From assembly GCA_934359255.1 (NCBI GenBank), contig CAKRLG010000023.1, positions 1 to 33,993 on the forward strand: a stretch of 33,993 bases of DNA, given 5' to 3'. Below, one piece after another: positions 16,727-24,431 of the stretch (its first letter is position 1; every line of letters begins with the position of its first letter). Both the position numbers and the translations under genes were made by a program. The DNA is from an uncultured Ruminococcus sp. Its GTDB lineage: Bacteria > Bacillota > Clostridia > Lachnospirales > Lachnospiraceae. A model generated the notes under the pieces. It saw nothing but the letters and a program-made list of their open reading frames with translations. It was not told the origin of the DNA and made no database searches.

Positions 16727-17875
16727 ATGAGAACAGAACGTTTATTTTATAAAGATTCCCACCAGACCACCTGCCAGGCGAAGGTGTTAGAGTGCAGAGA
16801 AGTGAAAAAAGGATATGAGATCCTTCTGGATCAGACCGTATTTTACCCGGAAGGAGGCGGTCAGCCCTGCGATCTTGGAACCATGAACCAGGTGGAAGTT
16901 ACCGACGTGCAGGAAAAGGACGGAGAAATCTGGCATCGGACACGGGAAGCGATCCAGGAGGGGACAGAAGTGACCTGCAGGATCGACTGGGAGCGCAGAT
17001 TTGACCTGATGCAGCAGCACTCCGGCGAGCACCTGATCAGTGGATTGATCCACGAAAGATATGGCTACAACAACGTGGGATTTCACATGGGAAGCGAGAC
17101 GATCACGCTGGATGTGGACGGCGAAGTGCCGGAAGAAGTTCTGAAAGAGATCGAGATGAAGGCAAATCAGTATGTATGGGAAAATCATCCGGTCGAGATC
17201 ACCCATCCGTCAGAGGAGGAGCTGAAAACACTTCCTTACAGAAGTAAGAAAGAACTGACCGGTGATGTGCGAATCGTAACCTGGCCGGGGATGGATATCT
17301 GTGCCTGCTGTGGTGTCCATGTGAATTTTTCCGGTGAGATCGGACAGATCACGCTGGTATCTGCGCAGAAATTTAAAGGTGGTATGCGTATTGAGATGTT
17401 GTGTGGAAAACGGGCACTGGAATATAGCAATCAGTTAAAAGAACAGAATCGAAGAATTTCCCAGCTGCTGTCTGCAAAATGGAATGACACCGCAGATACC
17501 GTGGAAAAATTACAGAAAGAATATCAGCAGTTAAAATTCCGTATGGTCGGAATGGAACTGAAAAAGGTTGAGGAGATCGTGACACAGACCGCCGGAAAGG
17601 GAGACCAGCTCTTATTCGAAAATGATATGTCAGCGGACAGCGTAAGAAAGCTGGCTTCGGATGTAATGGAAAACTGTGGCGGCCGCTGCGCGGTGTTTAA
17701 CGGAAATGACGAGAGCGGTTATCGTTATATCATCGGAGAAAAAGATGGCGATCTCCGTGAATTCGTAAAAGAGATGAATCAGAAATTACAGGGACGGGGT
17801 GGTGGAAAACCATTTTTCGTACAGGGCTCCGTACAGGCATCCAGAAAGGAAATCGAAACATTTTTTGCTTCGTAA
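16727..17875 (+). CDS. AlaX-type alanyl-tRNA editing protein with DHHA1 domain
   Basis: A stand-alone homologue of the AlaRS editing domain that hydrolyses mischarged Ser- or Gly-tRNA(Ala). The protein has 382 residues. TVFYPEGGGQPCDLG (38-52) is the AlaRS second-additional-domain entry motif. HSGEH (98-102) and C194-x3-H198 in ICACCGVH are the zinc-binding catalytic residues. A coiled linker (about 225-275) leads to a C-terminal DHHA1 domain ending GRGGGKPFFVQGSV. ATG 16727 is preferred because AAAGAGG lies 8 nt upstream, whereas the earlier in-frame ATGs at 16694 and 16721 have poorly placed ribosome binding sites. It is followed 8 nt later by the NrdG-type gene, so the two are probably co-transcribed. 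Confidence 0.9.
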   Translation: MRTERLFYKDSHQTTCQAKVLECREVKKGYEILLDQTVFYPEGGGQPCDLGTMNQVEVTDVQEKDGEIWHRTREAIQEGTEVTCRIDWERRFDLMQQHSGEHLISGLIHERYGYNNVGFHMGSETITLDVDGEVPEEVLKEIEMKANQYVWENHPVEITHPSEEELKTLPYRSKKELTGDVRIVTWPGMDICACCGVHVNFSGEIGQITLVSAQKFKGGMRIEMLCGKRALEYSNQLKEQNRRISQLLSAKWNDTADTVEKLQKEYQQLKFRMVGMELKKVEEIVTQTAGKGDQLLFENDMSADSVRKLASDVMENCGGRCAVFNGNDESGYRYIIGEKDGDLREFVKEMNQKLQGRGGGKPFFVQGSVQASRKEIETFFAS

Positions 17876-17883
17876 GGTAGCGT

Positions 17884-18579
17884 ATGGCGAAGATACACGG
17901 ATTTAACAAACTGACACTGCTGGATTACCCGGGAAGGCTGGCAGCCACGATTTTTCTCGGCTCCTGTAATTTCCGGTGTCCGTTCTGTCACAATGCCGGT
18001 CTGGTGCTGGCACCGGAAAGTGAGCCGCTGATTGAGACGGAGGAGGTTCTGAAAGTCCTCAGAAAGAGAAAGGGAATCCTGGACGGTGTCTGTGTGACCG
18101 GCGGGGAACCGACACTGGATCCGGGACTGACCGAACTTCTGGCGCAGATCAAGGAACTGGGGTATCCGGTCAAACTGGACACGAACGGAACCCGGCCGGC
18201 ACTGGTGAGAGAACTGGTGGATGCGGGGCTTGTGGATTATGTAGCGATGGATATCAAAAACAGCCCGGAAAAATACGCAGAGACCGCCGGGATCCGCAAG
18301 CCGGATCTGGAAAGCATCACCCGGATGGTAGAATATCTGAAATCGGGTGTGGTGGACTATGAATTCCGGACCACAATTGTGAAAGAACTGCACAAACGGG
18401 AAGATATCGAAGCCATCGGGCAGTGGCTTTCCGGAAGCCGGCGGTATTTTCTGCAGAATTATAAAGAGTCGGAGCAGGTGATTCGTCCGGTATTTACATC
18501 TTACTCGCGGGAACAGCTGGAGAACTTTCAGCAGATTCTCCGGAAAACGATTCCGCAGGTGGAGATCCGGGGGATATAG
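17884..18579 (+). CDS. nrdG: Anaerobic ribonucleoside-triphosphate reductase activating protein (radical SAM)
   Basis: The protein has 231 residues. C28-x3-C32-x2-C35 (GSCNFRCPFC) binds the 4Fe-4S cluster that cleaves S-adenosylmethionine. GVCVTGGEPTL is the SAM-binding GGE motif, and KLDTNGT and AMDIKN are later strands of the partial TIM barrel. The N-terminus IHGFNKLTLLDYPGRLAATIF identifies the NrdG2 branch (TIGR02495). It would install the glycyl radical on the class III reductase NrdD, which is not in this window. The stop codon lies inside the convergent minus-strand gene, giving an 86-bp tail-to-tail overlap. The start is ATG 17884, with only a weak AAGGTAG upstream, fitting translation from the alaX transcript. 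Confidence 0.92.
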   Translation: MAKIHGFNKLTLLDYPGRLAATIFLGSCNFRCPFCHNAGLVLAPESEPLIETEEVLKVLRKRKGILDGVCVTGGEPTLDPGLTELLAQIKELGYPVKLDTNGTRPALVRELVDAGLVDYVAMDIKNSPEKYAETAGIRKPDLESITRMVEYLKSGVVDYEFRTTIVKELHKREDIEAIGQWLSGSRRYFLQNYKESEQVIRPVFTSYSREQLENFQQILRKTIPQVEIRGI

Positions 18580-19495
18580 GATCGGGATTGCGCGGTTCGG
18601 TGTGGATCGTCCGGTACCAGTAACCGAAATGTCCGGGCTGTGCAGCTTTTGCCCGGGCGGACTTAAAGTAGGGGAAACCGAACAGATTGGCGAGCAGCCG
18701 TTCCCGCTCCTCATAGATACCAGGAACAGCCAGAATGTAGCAGATGGTATCCTCATGTTCCATCTTTCCGAGAAGAAAATGCTGGAAGGCGTGGCTGCCA
18801 TAGAGAAAAAACTGGTTGTTGCCGCAGGAAACTCCGAAGGAGCCAAGAAGAGAAAGGTCTTTCGGGGATAATTGCAGACAGGTGTGGATTTCTTCATCAA
18901 AAAATGGTGTAACCTGTGGATAACTCTCCGTCAGCCGTTTCCAGGAAAATACGGGAGCCTGTGCCCGGGCTGGTGCGGTGTTGGAAGACCGGGAGGAGTC
19001 CGGTGCAGGAACCGGATCAAAGTGTGTGACAGCGGCATCGGGTTTCACGGGTTCTGGCTGTTCCAGAGAAGCAGCCCGGAGAATCGGTGCAGATTCCGGC
19101 AAAAACAGGTCTTCCGGGGAAATCTTACAATCGCTCCAGCAGGTGGCGTAACGCTGCCCGGTATCACAGACAACGATGAGACCGTCGATATCATCAAGAT
19201 TCCAGCTGCTGTTGCAGATACCGGTGTCTGAAATCTGGAACTGACCGTATACATTGCCCTGTTTCCAGGAAGGATTTCCGAGAAACAGACCATGCAGTGC
19301 GTCGGGACGGGCGACAAATGCGTAGGCGCGAAAGACAGGGATAAACGGGCAGGCGGGAAGAGTCATATGAAGTTCCAGACGGCACTGATGGTTCCGAACC
19401 TCGACACGGACAAATCCACGGTTTTTTCCCTTTTTCCGGTGGTCGTATTCGTAAAGATAAGAAACAAAACGTTTGTATGCAGACAAAATGGACAC
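18494..19495 (-). CDS. Uncharacterised protein (DUF6128-like)
   Basis: The protein has 333 residues and no signal peptide. The N-terminal half has beta-rich segments such as RGFVRVEVRNHQCRLELHM and GNVYGQFQISDTGICNSSWNLDDIDGLIVV. A Pro/Ala/Ser-rich linker follows (about 145-180). A C-terminal domain (about 185-305) ends NLFGFPYFKSARAKAAQPGHFGYWYRTI. The last 25 residues are Ser/Pro-rich and antisense to nrdG. The layout recalls the DUF6128 proteins of Lachnospiraceae from memory. No enzymatic motif is seen. The opposite strand of this stretch carries no better open frame, and the composition is protein-like. Confidence 0.75.
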   Translation of the reverse strand: MSILSAYKRFVSYLYEYDHRKKGKNRGFVRVEVRNHQCRLELHMTLPACPFIPVFRAYAFVARPDALHGLFLGNPSWKQGNVYGQFQISDTGICNSSWNLDDIDGLIVVCDTGQRYATCWSDCKISPEDLFLPESAPILRAASLEQPEPVKPDAAVTHFDPVPAPDSSRSSNTAPARAQAPVFSWKRLTESYPQVTPFFDEEIHTCLQLSPKDLSLLGSFGVSCGNNQFFLYGSHAFQHFLLGKMEHEDTICYILAVPGIYEERERLLANLFGFPYFKSARAKAAQPGHFGYWYRTIHTEPRNPDPISPGSPPAESFSGESAESSPAVPASKM

Positions 19496-19566
19496 TTCCT
19501 TTTTGGGGTATTCTATGGTAGCATATGCAAAGAAGAAACAAGATATGATGACAGGAAAGCGGAAGA

Positions 19567-20106
19567 ATGATGGACGAGAATAAAATGGATGAACGGTTTA
19601 TGCGGGAGGCGATCCGGCAGGCACACAAAGCAGCTGCACTGATGGAAGTGCCGATCGGGTGTGTGATCGTTTACGAAGGAAAGATTATTGCAAGAGGATA
19701 CAATCGGAGAAATACGGATAAAAATACGATCTCCCATGCGGAACTGAATGCGATCCGAAAAGCGAGTAAAAAGCTGGGCGACTGGCGGCTGGAAGGGTGT
19801 ACGATGTACATTACTCTGGAGCCGTGCCAGATGTGCGCCGGAGCCATTGTTCAGGCGCGGGTAAGCCGGGTGGTGATCGGAAGCATGAACCCGAAAGCGG
19901 GATGCGCCGGATCGATCCTGAATCTTCTGGAGATGAAACAGTTCAATCATCAGGTAGAAGTTACCCGCGGCGTTTTACAGGAAGAGTGCTCCCAGATGCT
20001 CAGTGGATTCTTCAAAGAACTGCGTGAAATCAAGAAGCGGGAAAAACGGGTATTGACGGAAGAAAAACAAGGAAGTATAATGAATAGCGAATCTGCTGAT
20101 TCGTAA
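19567..20106 (+). CDS. tadA: tRNA-specific adenosine deaminase
   Basis: Converts A34 of tRNA-Arg(ACG) to inosine so that one tRNA reads CGU, CGC and CGA. The protein has 179 residues. H57-A-E59 and P86-C87-x2-C90 are the zinc ligands and proton shuttle of the cytidine/deoxycytidylate deaminase fold. VPIGCVIVYEGKIIARGYNRR and the C-terminal SGFFKELREIKK are TadA signatures. ATG 19567 is followed at once by another ATG; AGGAAAG lies 8 nt upstream. The last 15 residues are a hydrophilic tail. The codons near the stop contain the palindrome CGAATCTGCTGATTCG (20089-20104). The tRNA-Ser gene begins 7 nt after the stop, so the tRNA may be processed from the same transcript. Confidence 0.95.
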   Translation: MMDENKMDERFMREAIRQAHKAAALMEVPIGCVIVYEGKIIARGYNRRNTDKNTISHAELNAIRKASKKLGDWRLEGCTMYITLEPCQMCAGAIVQARVSRVVIGSMNPKAGCAGSILNLLEMKQFNHQVEVTRGVLQEECSQMLSGFFKELREIKKREKRVLTEEKQGSIMNSESADS

Positions 20107-20112
20107 CACCAT

Positions 20113-20200
20113 GGAGATGTACCCAAGTGGCTGAAGGGTCCGCACTCGAAATGCGGTAGGTCGGGCAACCGGCGCGAGAGTTCAAATCTCTCCATCTCCG
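20113..20200 (+). tRNA. tRNA-Ser (anticodon CGA)
   Basis: The acceptor stem GGAGATG (20113-20119) pairs with CATCTCC (20193-20199), with discriminator G at 20200. The anticodon stem CCGCA/TGCGG encloses the loop CTCGAAA, giving anticodon CGA, which reads UCG. The T arm is GAGAG-TTCAAAT-CTCTC. The long variable arm (TAGGTCGGGCAACCGGCGC region) is the class II feature expected for serine. CCA is not encoded. Confidence 0.96.
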
Positions 20201-20220
20201 TAACAAATGCAACAGAAGAA

Positions 20221-20265
20221 GGCTGCGAAGTGTATTTTGAAAACAATATACTTCGCAGCCTTTTT
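20221..20265 (+). terminator. Terminator of the tadA-tRNA-Ser transcript
   Basis: GGCTGCGAAGTGTAT (20221-20235) pairs with ATACTTCGCAGCC (20248-20260), followed by TTTTT. Confidence 0.93.
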
Positions 20266-20268
20266 ACG

Positions 20269-20310
20269 TTGCATTGCATATCAATAATGGTTCGGTGGAC
20301 TAATTTTGAT
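20269..20310 (+). repeat. 42/43-bp hairpin element, copy A
   Basis: Starts TTGCATTGCATATCAATAAT and ends TGGACTAATTTTGAT. Copy B is at 22269-22311, with about 36 of 42 positions equal by eye. The inverted repeat seen in copy B (ATTGGTCC/GGACCAAT) is degraded here. Both copies sit just after a terminator hairpin. Confidence 0.6.
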
Positions 20311-20417
20311 CATCATAAAAGAGGAAATGTCAAAAATATATTTAGCAATTCCAAATTGTATCCAACGCCAAATACAAGTGTCTTGGAAAAACCTCCCGTC
20401 AACCACCCACCCCCTAC

Positions 20418-20644
20418 AAAAATAGCCAACACCCAGCCCGGAGGGAGATACATAAGGGAAGGGACAGCATTTTGTGCGCGGTTAGAGCGAGTTTTAAGAT
20501 CCTGTGCTTACGTAGACTTTCGCGAGTGCCAGCTGGCACTCGTGAATCATAGTCGGAGTTAGCACATAGCTTAAAATCGCTCTGCGCACTGCTGTCCCTT
20601 CCCTTATGTATCTCCCTCCGGGCGTCCCCCTTCAGGCTATTTTT
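20418..20644. repeat. 227-bp near-perfect foldback (long inverted repeat)
   Basis: The two halves are symmetric about 20532/20533. The outer arms are AAAAATAGCC (20418-20427) and GGCTATTTTT (20635-20644). A perfect 33-bp block then begins CCCGGAGGGAGATACATAAG at 20437 and has its complement ending at 20622. Inside are GTGCGC/GCGCAC, AGAGCGA/TCGCTCT, TTTTAAG/CTTAAAA and TGTGCT/AGCACA. The apex is the perfect palindrome CGAGTGCCAG/CTGGCACTCG (20523-20542). The outer arms end in A or T runs, so either strand could terminate there. No supported reading frame lies in it. Possible natures are a MITE-like foldback or a long hairpin RNA. The flank 20311-20417 holds nothing I recognise. Confidence 0.85.
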
Positions 20645-20654
20645 CCCAATTTTA

Positions 20655-20917
20655 AAAGCGCACCGCCCTTCGAACTCCCTCCACAGACGTTACTCCTGCA
20701 GTTAACTCGGCCCAGGCACCCTTACGGCACACAGAAGGTTCTGCTTAGTGCTGCTCCATTCCTGACCTGACACGGTTCACAGATTCCTGTTGCGTAAGAC
20801 CCAGACGTCAACGCCACTTACAGAAGGCAGCTCTGCAAAGAAAAGCCCTCAGTTTGGTATCACCCCTGCTGTAGCGGATTGCAGGTACAGGGCACCGCTA
20901 ACTCCCCGGCTGCGCAG
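20655..20917 (-). ncRNA. ffs: Signal recognition particle RNA, large Bacillus type
   Basis: The reverse strand matches the Firmicutes SRP RNA in order. GGGGAGTTAGCGGTGCCCTG and TACCTGCAATCCGCT near the 5' end form the Alu domain. GTGGCGTTGACGTCTGGGTC is the central stem. GTGAACCGTGTCAGGTC with GGAATGGAGCAGCA is the conserved helix 8 Ffh-binding loop. GCCTGGGCCGAGTTAACTGC returns down the stem. The ends GCGCAGCC and GGCGGTGCGC pair to close the molecule. The length of about 263 nt agrees with the Bacillus type. Ends are estimated from the promoter and closing stem. Confidence 0.95.
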
Positions 20918-20922
20918 GATTC

Positions 20923-20951
20923 AGTATATCGTGTTTTTTAAAATTTGTCAA
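20923..20951 (-). promoter_or_regulatory. Promoter of the SRP RNA gene
   Basis: On the reverse strand, TTGACA (complement of 20946-20951), a 17-nt spacer and TATACT (complement of 20923-20928). This near-consensus promoter suits an abundant stable RNA. Confidence 0.9.
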
Positions 20952-20981
20952 TCTGAATCCCGATATTTACATGATATTTAC

Positions 20982-21010
20982 TTGTGAGAGTGGCAAAAAT
21001 GGGCTATAAT
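20982..21010 (+). promoter_or_regulatory. Promoter of phosphofructokinase
   Basis: TTGTGA (20982-20987), a 17-nt spacer and TATAAT (21005-21010). The -35 lies 30 bp from the -35 of the divergent SRP RNA promoter. Confidence 0.75.
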
Positions 21011-21094
21011 AATAACCAGATATTTGTGAAAATTTGTAACCGGGGCAGTGAAAGACCGGATGCAAAAATCTGAAAAGAAGGACGGAAAAAAGGT

Positions 21095-22174
21095 ATGAAG
21101 AGAATAGGTTTACTGACAAGCGGCGGCGACTGCCAGGCTCTGAACGCAACCATGCGAGGCGTAGTAAAAGGACTTTCCCACAACATTGACGATCTGGAAG
21201 TCTATGGATTCATGAACGGATACAAGGGTCTGATCTACGGAGATTATCGAATGCTGACAGCAAAAGATTTTTCCGGTATCCTGACCCGTGGCGGTACGAT
21301 CCTCGGTACATCCCGTCAGCCATTCAAACTGATGCGTACACCGGATGCCAACGGACTGGACAAAGTAGAAGCGATGAAACAGAACTATCATAAACTGAAT
21401 CTGGACTGCCTGGTGATCCTTGGCGGTAACGGAACTCAGAAGACTGCAAACCTGTTAAGAGAAGAAGGTCTGAACATCATTCATCTGCCGAAAACCATCG
21501 ATAATGATATCTGGGGTACAGACATGACCTTCGGTTTCTACAGCGCAGTGAATATTGCCACAGATGCCATCGACTGTATCCATACGACAGCATCCTCTCA
21601 CAACCGTGTATTTATCGTAGAGGTTATGGGACATAAAGTAGGCTGGCTGACTCTGTATGCAGGAATTGCCAGTGGCGCAGACGTTATCCTGATTCCGGAG
21701 ATCCCATATGATATTGATAAAGTAGTGGAAGCCATCGAGAGAAGAAAGAGAAACGGAAGCGGATTTACCATTCTGGCAGTGGCAGAAGGCGCCATTTCCA
21801 AAGAAGATGCACAGCTGCCGAAGAAAGAGTTGAAAAAGAAAATGGAAGCTGACAGCAAGACCTATCCGTCCGTTTCCTATAAAGTAGCAAAAGAGATCGA
21901 AGACCGTACCGGTATGGAGATCCGTGTAACGGTTCCGGGACATACCCAGAGAGGTGGAAGCCCGTGTCCGTACGACCGTGTACTGTCTACAAGACTCGGT
22001 TCTGCAGCAGCAAAACTGATCCTGAACGATGAATACGGTTACATGGTAGGTCTGGTTAACGGTAAGACCAAAAAAGTCCCCCTGGAAGAGTGCGCTGGAA
22101 AACTGAAGATGGTAACACCGGATGCACAGGAGATCAGAGATGCCAAGAGAATCGGCATCAGTTTCGGTGACTGA
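21095..22174 (+). CDS. pfkA: 6-phosphofructokinase (PFK-A superfamily, mixed-substrate subgroup)
   Basis: Phosphorylates fructose 6-phosphate to the 1,6-bisphosphate, the committed step of glycolysis. The protein has 359 residues, longer than the E. coli enzyme (about 320). RIGLLTSGGDCQALNATMRG starts the nucleotide site. LGGNGTQKTA (109-118) has Gly at the position that separates ATP users (Gly) from PPi users (Asp). PKTIDNDI (132-139) has Lys rather than Gly before the catalytic TIDND, the combination of the TIGR02483-type group. VEVMGHKVGWL and PGHTQRGGSPCPYDR bind the sugar phosphate. ATP is the likelier donor. The ribosome binding site is AAGAAGGACGG with AAAGG. It has its own promoter and no co-transcribed neighbour. 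Confidence 0.94.
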   Translation: MKRIGLLTSGGDCQALNATMRGVVKGLSHNIDDLEVYGFMNGYKGLIYGDYRMLTAKDFSGILTRGGTILGTSRQPFKLMRTPDANGLDKVEAMKQNYHKLNLDCLVILGGNGTQKTANLLREEGLNIIHLPKTIDNDIWGTDMTFGFYSAVNIATDAIDCIHTTASSHNRVFIVEVMGHKVGWLTLYAGIASGADVILIPEIPYDIDKVVEAIERRKRNGSGFTILAVAEGAISKEDAQLPKKELKKKMEADSKTYPSVSYKVAKEIEDRTGMEIRVTVPGHTQRGGSPCPYDRVLSTRLGSAAAKLILNDEYGYMVGLVNGKTKKVPLEECAGKLKMVTPDAQEIRDAKRIGISFGD

Positions 22175-22183
22175 TGAAAAAGT

Positions 22184-22210
22184 ACAACCGGTAAGGTACT
22201 GAACAGCTAT
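22184..22210 (+). repeat. 27-bp interspersed dyad element, copy 3 (degenerate)
   Basis: The right part GTACTGAACAGCTAT matches copy 2 closely, while the left arm ACAACCG has drifted; about 19 of 27 positions match. It begins 10 nt after the phosphofructokinase stop. Confidence 0.5.
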
Positions 22211-22230
22211 AAAACAGGAATGTAACAGAC

Positions 22231-22265
22231 AGAGAGGGGCTGGTCCTTGCGACAGCCCTATCTCT
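22231..22265 (+). terminator. Hairpin after phosphofructokinase
   Basis: AGAGAGGGGCTG (22231-22242) pairs with CAGCCC-TA-TCTCT (22253-22265), followed by a short TTTG. A terminator is likely although the T run is weak. Confidence 0.65.
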
Positions 22266-22268
22266 TTG

Positions 22269-22311
22269 TTGCAGTGCATATCAATAATTGGTCCAGTGGA
22301 CCAATTTTGAT
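22269..22311 (+). repeat. 42/43-bp hairpin element, copy B
   Basis: Starts TTGCAGTGCATATCAATAAT and contains AATTGGTCC-AGT-GGACCAATT, a near-perfect dyad, then TTGAT. It matches copy A at 20269-20310. It lies between the phosphofructokinase terminator and dnaX. Confidence 0.65.
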
Positions 22312-22384
22312 TACGGATTGTGAGAGTACGAAGTAAGGCATAATCCGGTATCAAAATTGACAGATTGAGGAGAGACAGAGAAAC

Positions 22385-24010
22385 ATGAGCTATACCGCTC
22401 TATATCGTAAGTTCCGTCCTGACACCTTCGAGGACGTCAAAGGACAGGACCATATCGTAACAACATTAAAAAACCAGATTCGTGCGGACCGTATCGGTCA
22501 CGCATTTTTGTTCTGTGGAACCCGTGGAACCGGTAAAACCACCGTGGCAAAGATCCTTGCAAAAGCGGTCAACTGTGAGCATCCGGTGGACGGCAGTCCC
22601 TGTAACGAATGTCCGACCTGCAGGGCGATACAGGCGGGAACATCCATGAATGTGATCGAGATCGATGCGGCATCCAACAACGGTGTCGACAACATTCGTG
22701 AGATACGGGAGGAGGTTACCTATCGTCCCACACAGGGAAAATACAAGGTGTATATCATCGACGAGGTGCATATGCTGTCTGCAGGTGCATTTAACGCACT
22801 GTTAAAAACTCTGGAAGAACCACCGTCCTATGTGATCTTTATTCTGGCAACCACCGAATCTCACAAGATTCCGGTGACGATCCAGTCTCGGTGTCAGCGG
22901 TACGATTTTCACCGTATTTCCATCGACACGATCGCCGGACGGCTGCGGGAACTGATGGAGAAAGAACAGATTCCGGTGGAAGAGAAAGCACTTCGCTATG
23001 TGGCGAAAGCAGGAGACGGTTCCATGCGAGACGCACTGAGTCTTCTGGATCAGTGCATCGCCTTCTATCTGGGACAGGAACTGACCTTTGATAAGGTGCT
23101 GGAAGTGCTGGGAACCGTGGATACGGAAGTGTTCAGTAAACTGCTTCGCAAAGTGCTGGAACAGGATGTCACCAGCTGCATCCATATCCTGGAAGATCTT
23201 CTGGTCAATGGAAAAGAACTGGGACAGTTTGTCAATGATTTTACCTGGTATTTGCGAAATCTCCTGCTGGTCAAGACCTCGGAAGATGCGGAAGAAGTTC
23301 TGGATGTATCTTCGGAAAATCTGAAAGCGCTGCAGGAAGAAAGTCAGCTGATCGATACCGATACGCTGATGCGCTATATCCGCGTGTTATCTGAACTTTC
23401 CAATAACCTGCGAAATGCCACACAGAAACGTGTGCTGGTGGAAGTGGGATTGATAAAATTATGTAAACCTGCAATGGAAACAAATCTGGATTCCGTACTG
23501 GACCGGCTCCGGGTGCTGGAAGAGCAGATGGAAAAGGGAATTCCGATGACGGCAGTTCAGTCTTTGCCGGGTTATGCGGGAATGAACGACAGTATCCCAC
23601 CACAGTCAACTCAGGCAGTACCGTCCGCACCGGAAAAGAAACCGGAGAAAGCGGCGCCTGAGGATCTGCAGCGGATCAAGGAAAACTGGAAAAATATCGT
23701 AATGCAGACACAGGGAATGTTCAAGACATTTTTAACAACCGCTGTGCCGAAATATAATGGCAATACCGGGGAGAATAAGTTATACGTGGAATTCTCCAAT
23801 GACCTGGCGCAGACCTGTGTGGATGATCCGGATAAAAAACAGCTGCTGGAAGGTCTGATTTTACAGATGACGGGGAAAACTGTGGAAGTAGAGATGCTTT
23901 TAAAGAAAACAAATATGCATCAGGACTTGGCAGAAATCTCGGTTGATGATATATTAAAACAGACGGTTCACATGGATATCGTGGTAGAAGAAGAACCGGA
24001 AGATGAGTAA
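22385..24010 (+). CDS. dnaX: DNA polymerase III subunit tau/gamma
   Basis: The clamp-loader ATPase that loads the beta clamp and couples polymerase to helicase. The protein has 541 residues. SYTALYRKFRPDTFEDVKGQ opens the family. GTRGTGKTTVAK is the Walker A loop. The zinc module is Cys-rich in VNCEHPVDGSPCNECPTC. YIIDEVHML is Walker B, LATTE is sensor 1, and GDGSMRDALSLLDQ is sensor 2. The C-terminal part from about residue 400 is the variable tau region. GAGGAG lies 10 nt before ATG 22385. No slippery A/T-rich frameshift site was noticed, so one product is expected. It is followed by ybaB and recR, the common dnaX-ybaB-recR order. Confidence 0.97.
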   Translation: MSYTALYRKFRPDTFEDVKGQDHIVTTLKNQIRADRIGHAFLFCGTRGTGKTTVAKILAKAVNCEHPVDGSPCNECPTCRAIQAGTSMNVIEIDAASNNGVDNIREIREEVTYRPTQGKYKVYIIDEVHMLSAGAFNALLKTLEEPPSYVIFILATTESHKIPVTIQSRCQRYDFHRISIDTIAGRLRELMEKEQIPVEEKALRYVAKAGDGSMRDALSLLDQCIAFYLGQELTFDKVLEVLGTVDTEVFSKLLRKVLEQDVTSCIHILEDLLVNGKELGQFVNDFTWYLRNLLLVKTSEDAEEVLDVSSENLKALQEESQLIDTDTLMRYIRVLSELSNNLRNATQKRVLVEVGLIKLCKPAMETNLDSVLDRLRVLEEQMEKGIPMTAVQSLPGYAGMNDSIPPQSTQAVPSAPEKKPEKAAPEDLQRIKENWKNIVMQTQGMFKTFLTTAVPKYNGNTGENKLYVEFSNDLAQTCVDDPDKKQLLEGLILQMTGKTVEVEMLLKKTNMHQDLAEISVDDILKQTVHMDIVVEEEPEDE

Positions 24011-24012
24011 AG

Positions 24013-24039
24013 ATAACTGGAAAAGTATGAAACAGTTAT
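24013..24039 (+). repeat. 27-bp interspersed dyad element, copy 4
   Basis: ATAACTG (24013-24019) and CAGTTAT (24033-24039) are perfect complements flanking 13 bases. The arms are conserved while the loop differs from other copies. It starts 2 nt after the dnaX stop, within the dnaX-ybaB gap. Confidence 0.6.
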
Positions 24040-24079
24040 GAGTAAAGAATGATTTAAAAGAAAACAGGAGGAACCAATC

Positions 24080-24430
24080 GTGGCAAGACGTGGTGGATTT
24101 CCGGGCGGCATGGGCATGCCTGGCAATATGAATAATCTGATGAAACAGGCGCAGAAGATGCAGAAACAGATGGAAGAGAACCAGAAAGCGCTGGAAGAGA
24201 AAGAATTTACGGCAGCAGCAGGCGGCGGAGCCGTAGAAGTAACCGTAAGCGGTAAAAAAGAAGTAACCAAAGTCAAACTGGCAGAAGAAGTCGTAGATCC
24301 GGATGACGTAGAGATGTTAGAGGATCTGATCATGGCAGCTACCAACGAAGCACTTCGCAAGATGGAAGCTGAAACACAGGCTGTGATGTCCAAACTGACC
24401 GGTGGTCTGGGTGGAGGATTCCCGTTCTAA
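24080..24430 (+). CDS. ybaB: YbaB/EbfC family nucleoid-associated protein
   Basis: A small dimeric DNA-binding protein, usually found between dnaX and recR. The protein has 116 residues. A Gly/Met-rich N-terminus ([17 protein letters not shown]) precedes the long helix [20 protein letters not shown]. The sheet [25 protein letters not shown] and the helix [20 protein letters not shown] follow, ending in the usual Gly-rich tail. The GTG start at 24080 is fixed by AGGAGG 8 nt upstream. It ends 1 nt before the recR ATG, so the two are translationally linked. Confidence 0.95.
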   Translation: MARRGGFPGGMGMPGNMNNLMKQAQKMQKQMEENQKALEEKEFTAAAGGGAVEVTVSGKKEVTKVKLAEEVVDPDDVEMLEDLIMAATNEALRKMEAETQAVMSKLTGGLGGGFPF

Positions 24431-24431
24431 G

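Noticed and set aside
20230..20562. Plus-strand open frame of 110 residues crossing the tRNA terminator and the left half of the foldback
   Set aside because: It begins inside a terminator loop, has no ribosome binding site, and its sequence is explained by the hairpins.
21034..21064. Possible seventh 27-bp element before phosphofructokinase (GTAACCGGGGCAGTGAAAG region)
   Set aside because: Only the first arm and a few loop bases match; the right arm CAGTTAC is absent.
21095..22174. Pyrophosphate-dependent phosphofructokinase
   Set aside because: The discriminating position in GGNGT is Gly, not the Asp of PPi enzymes, although Lys before TIDND is shared with them; ATP is favoured.
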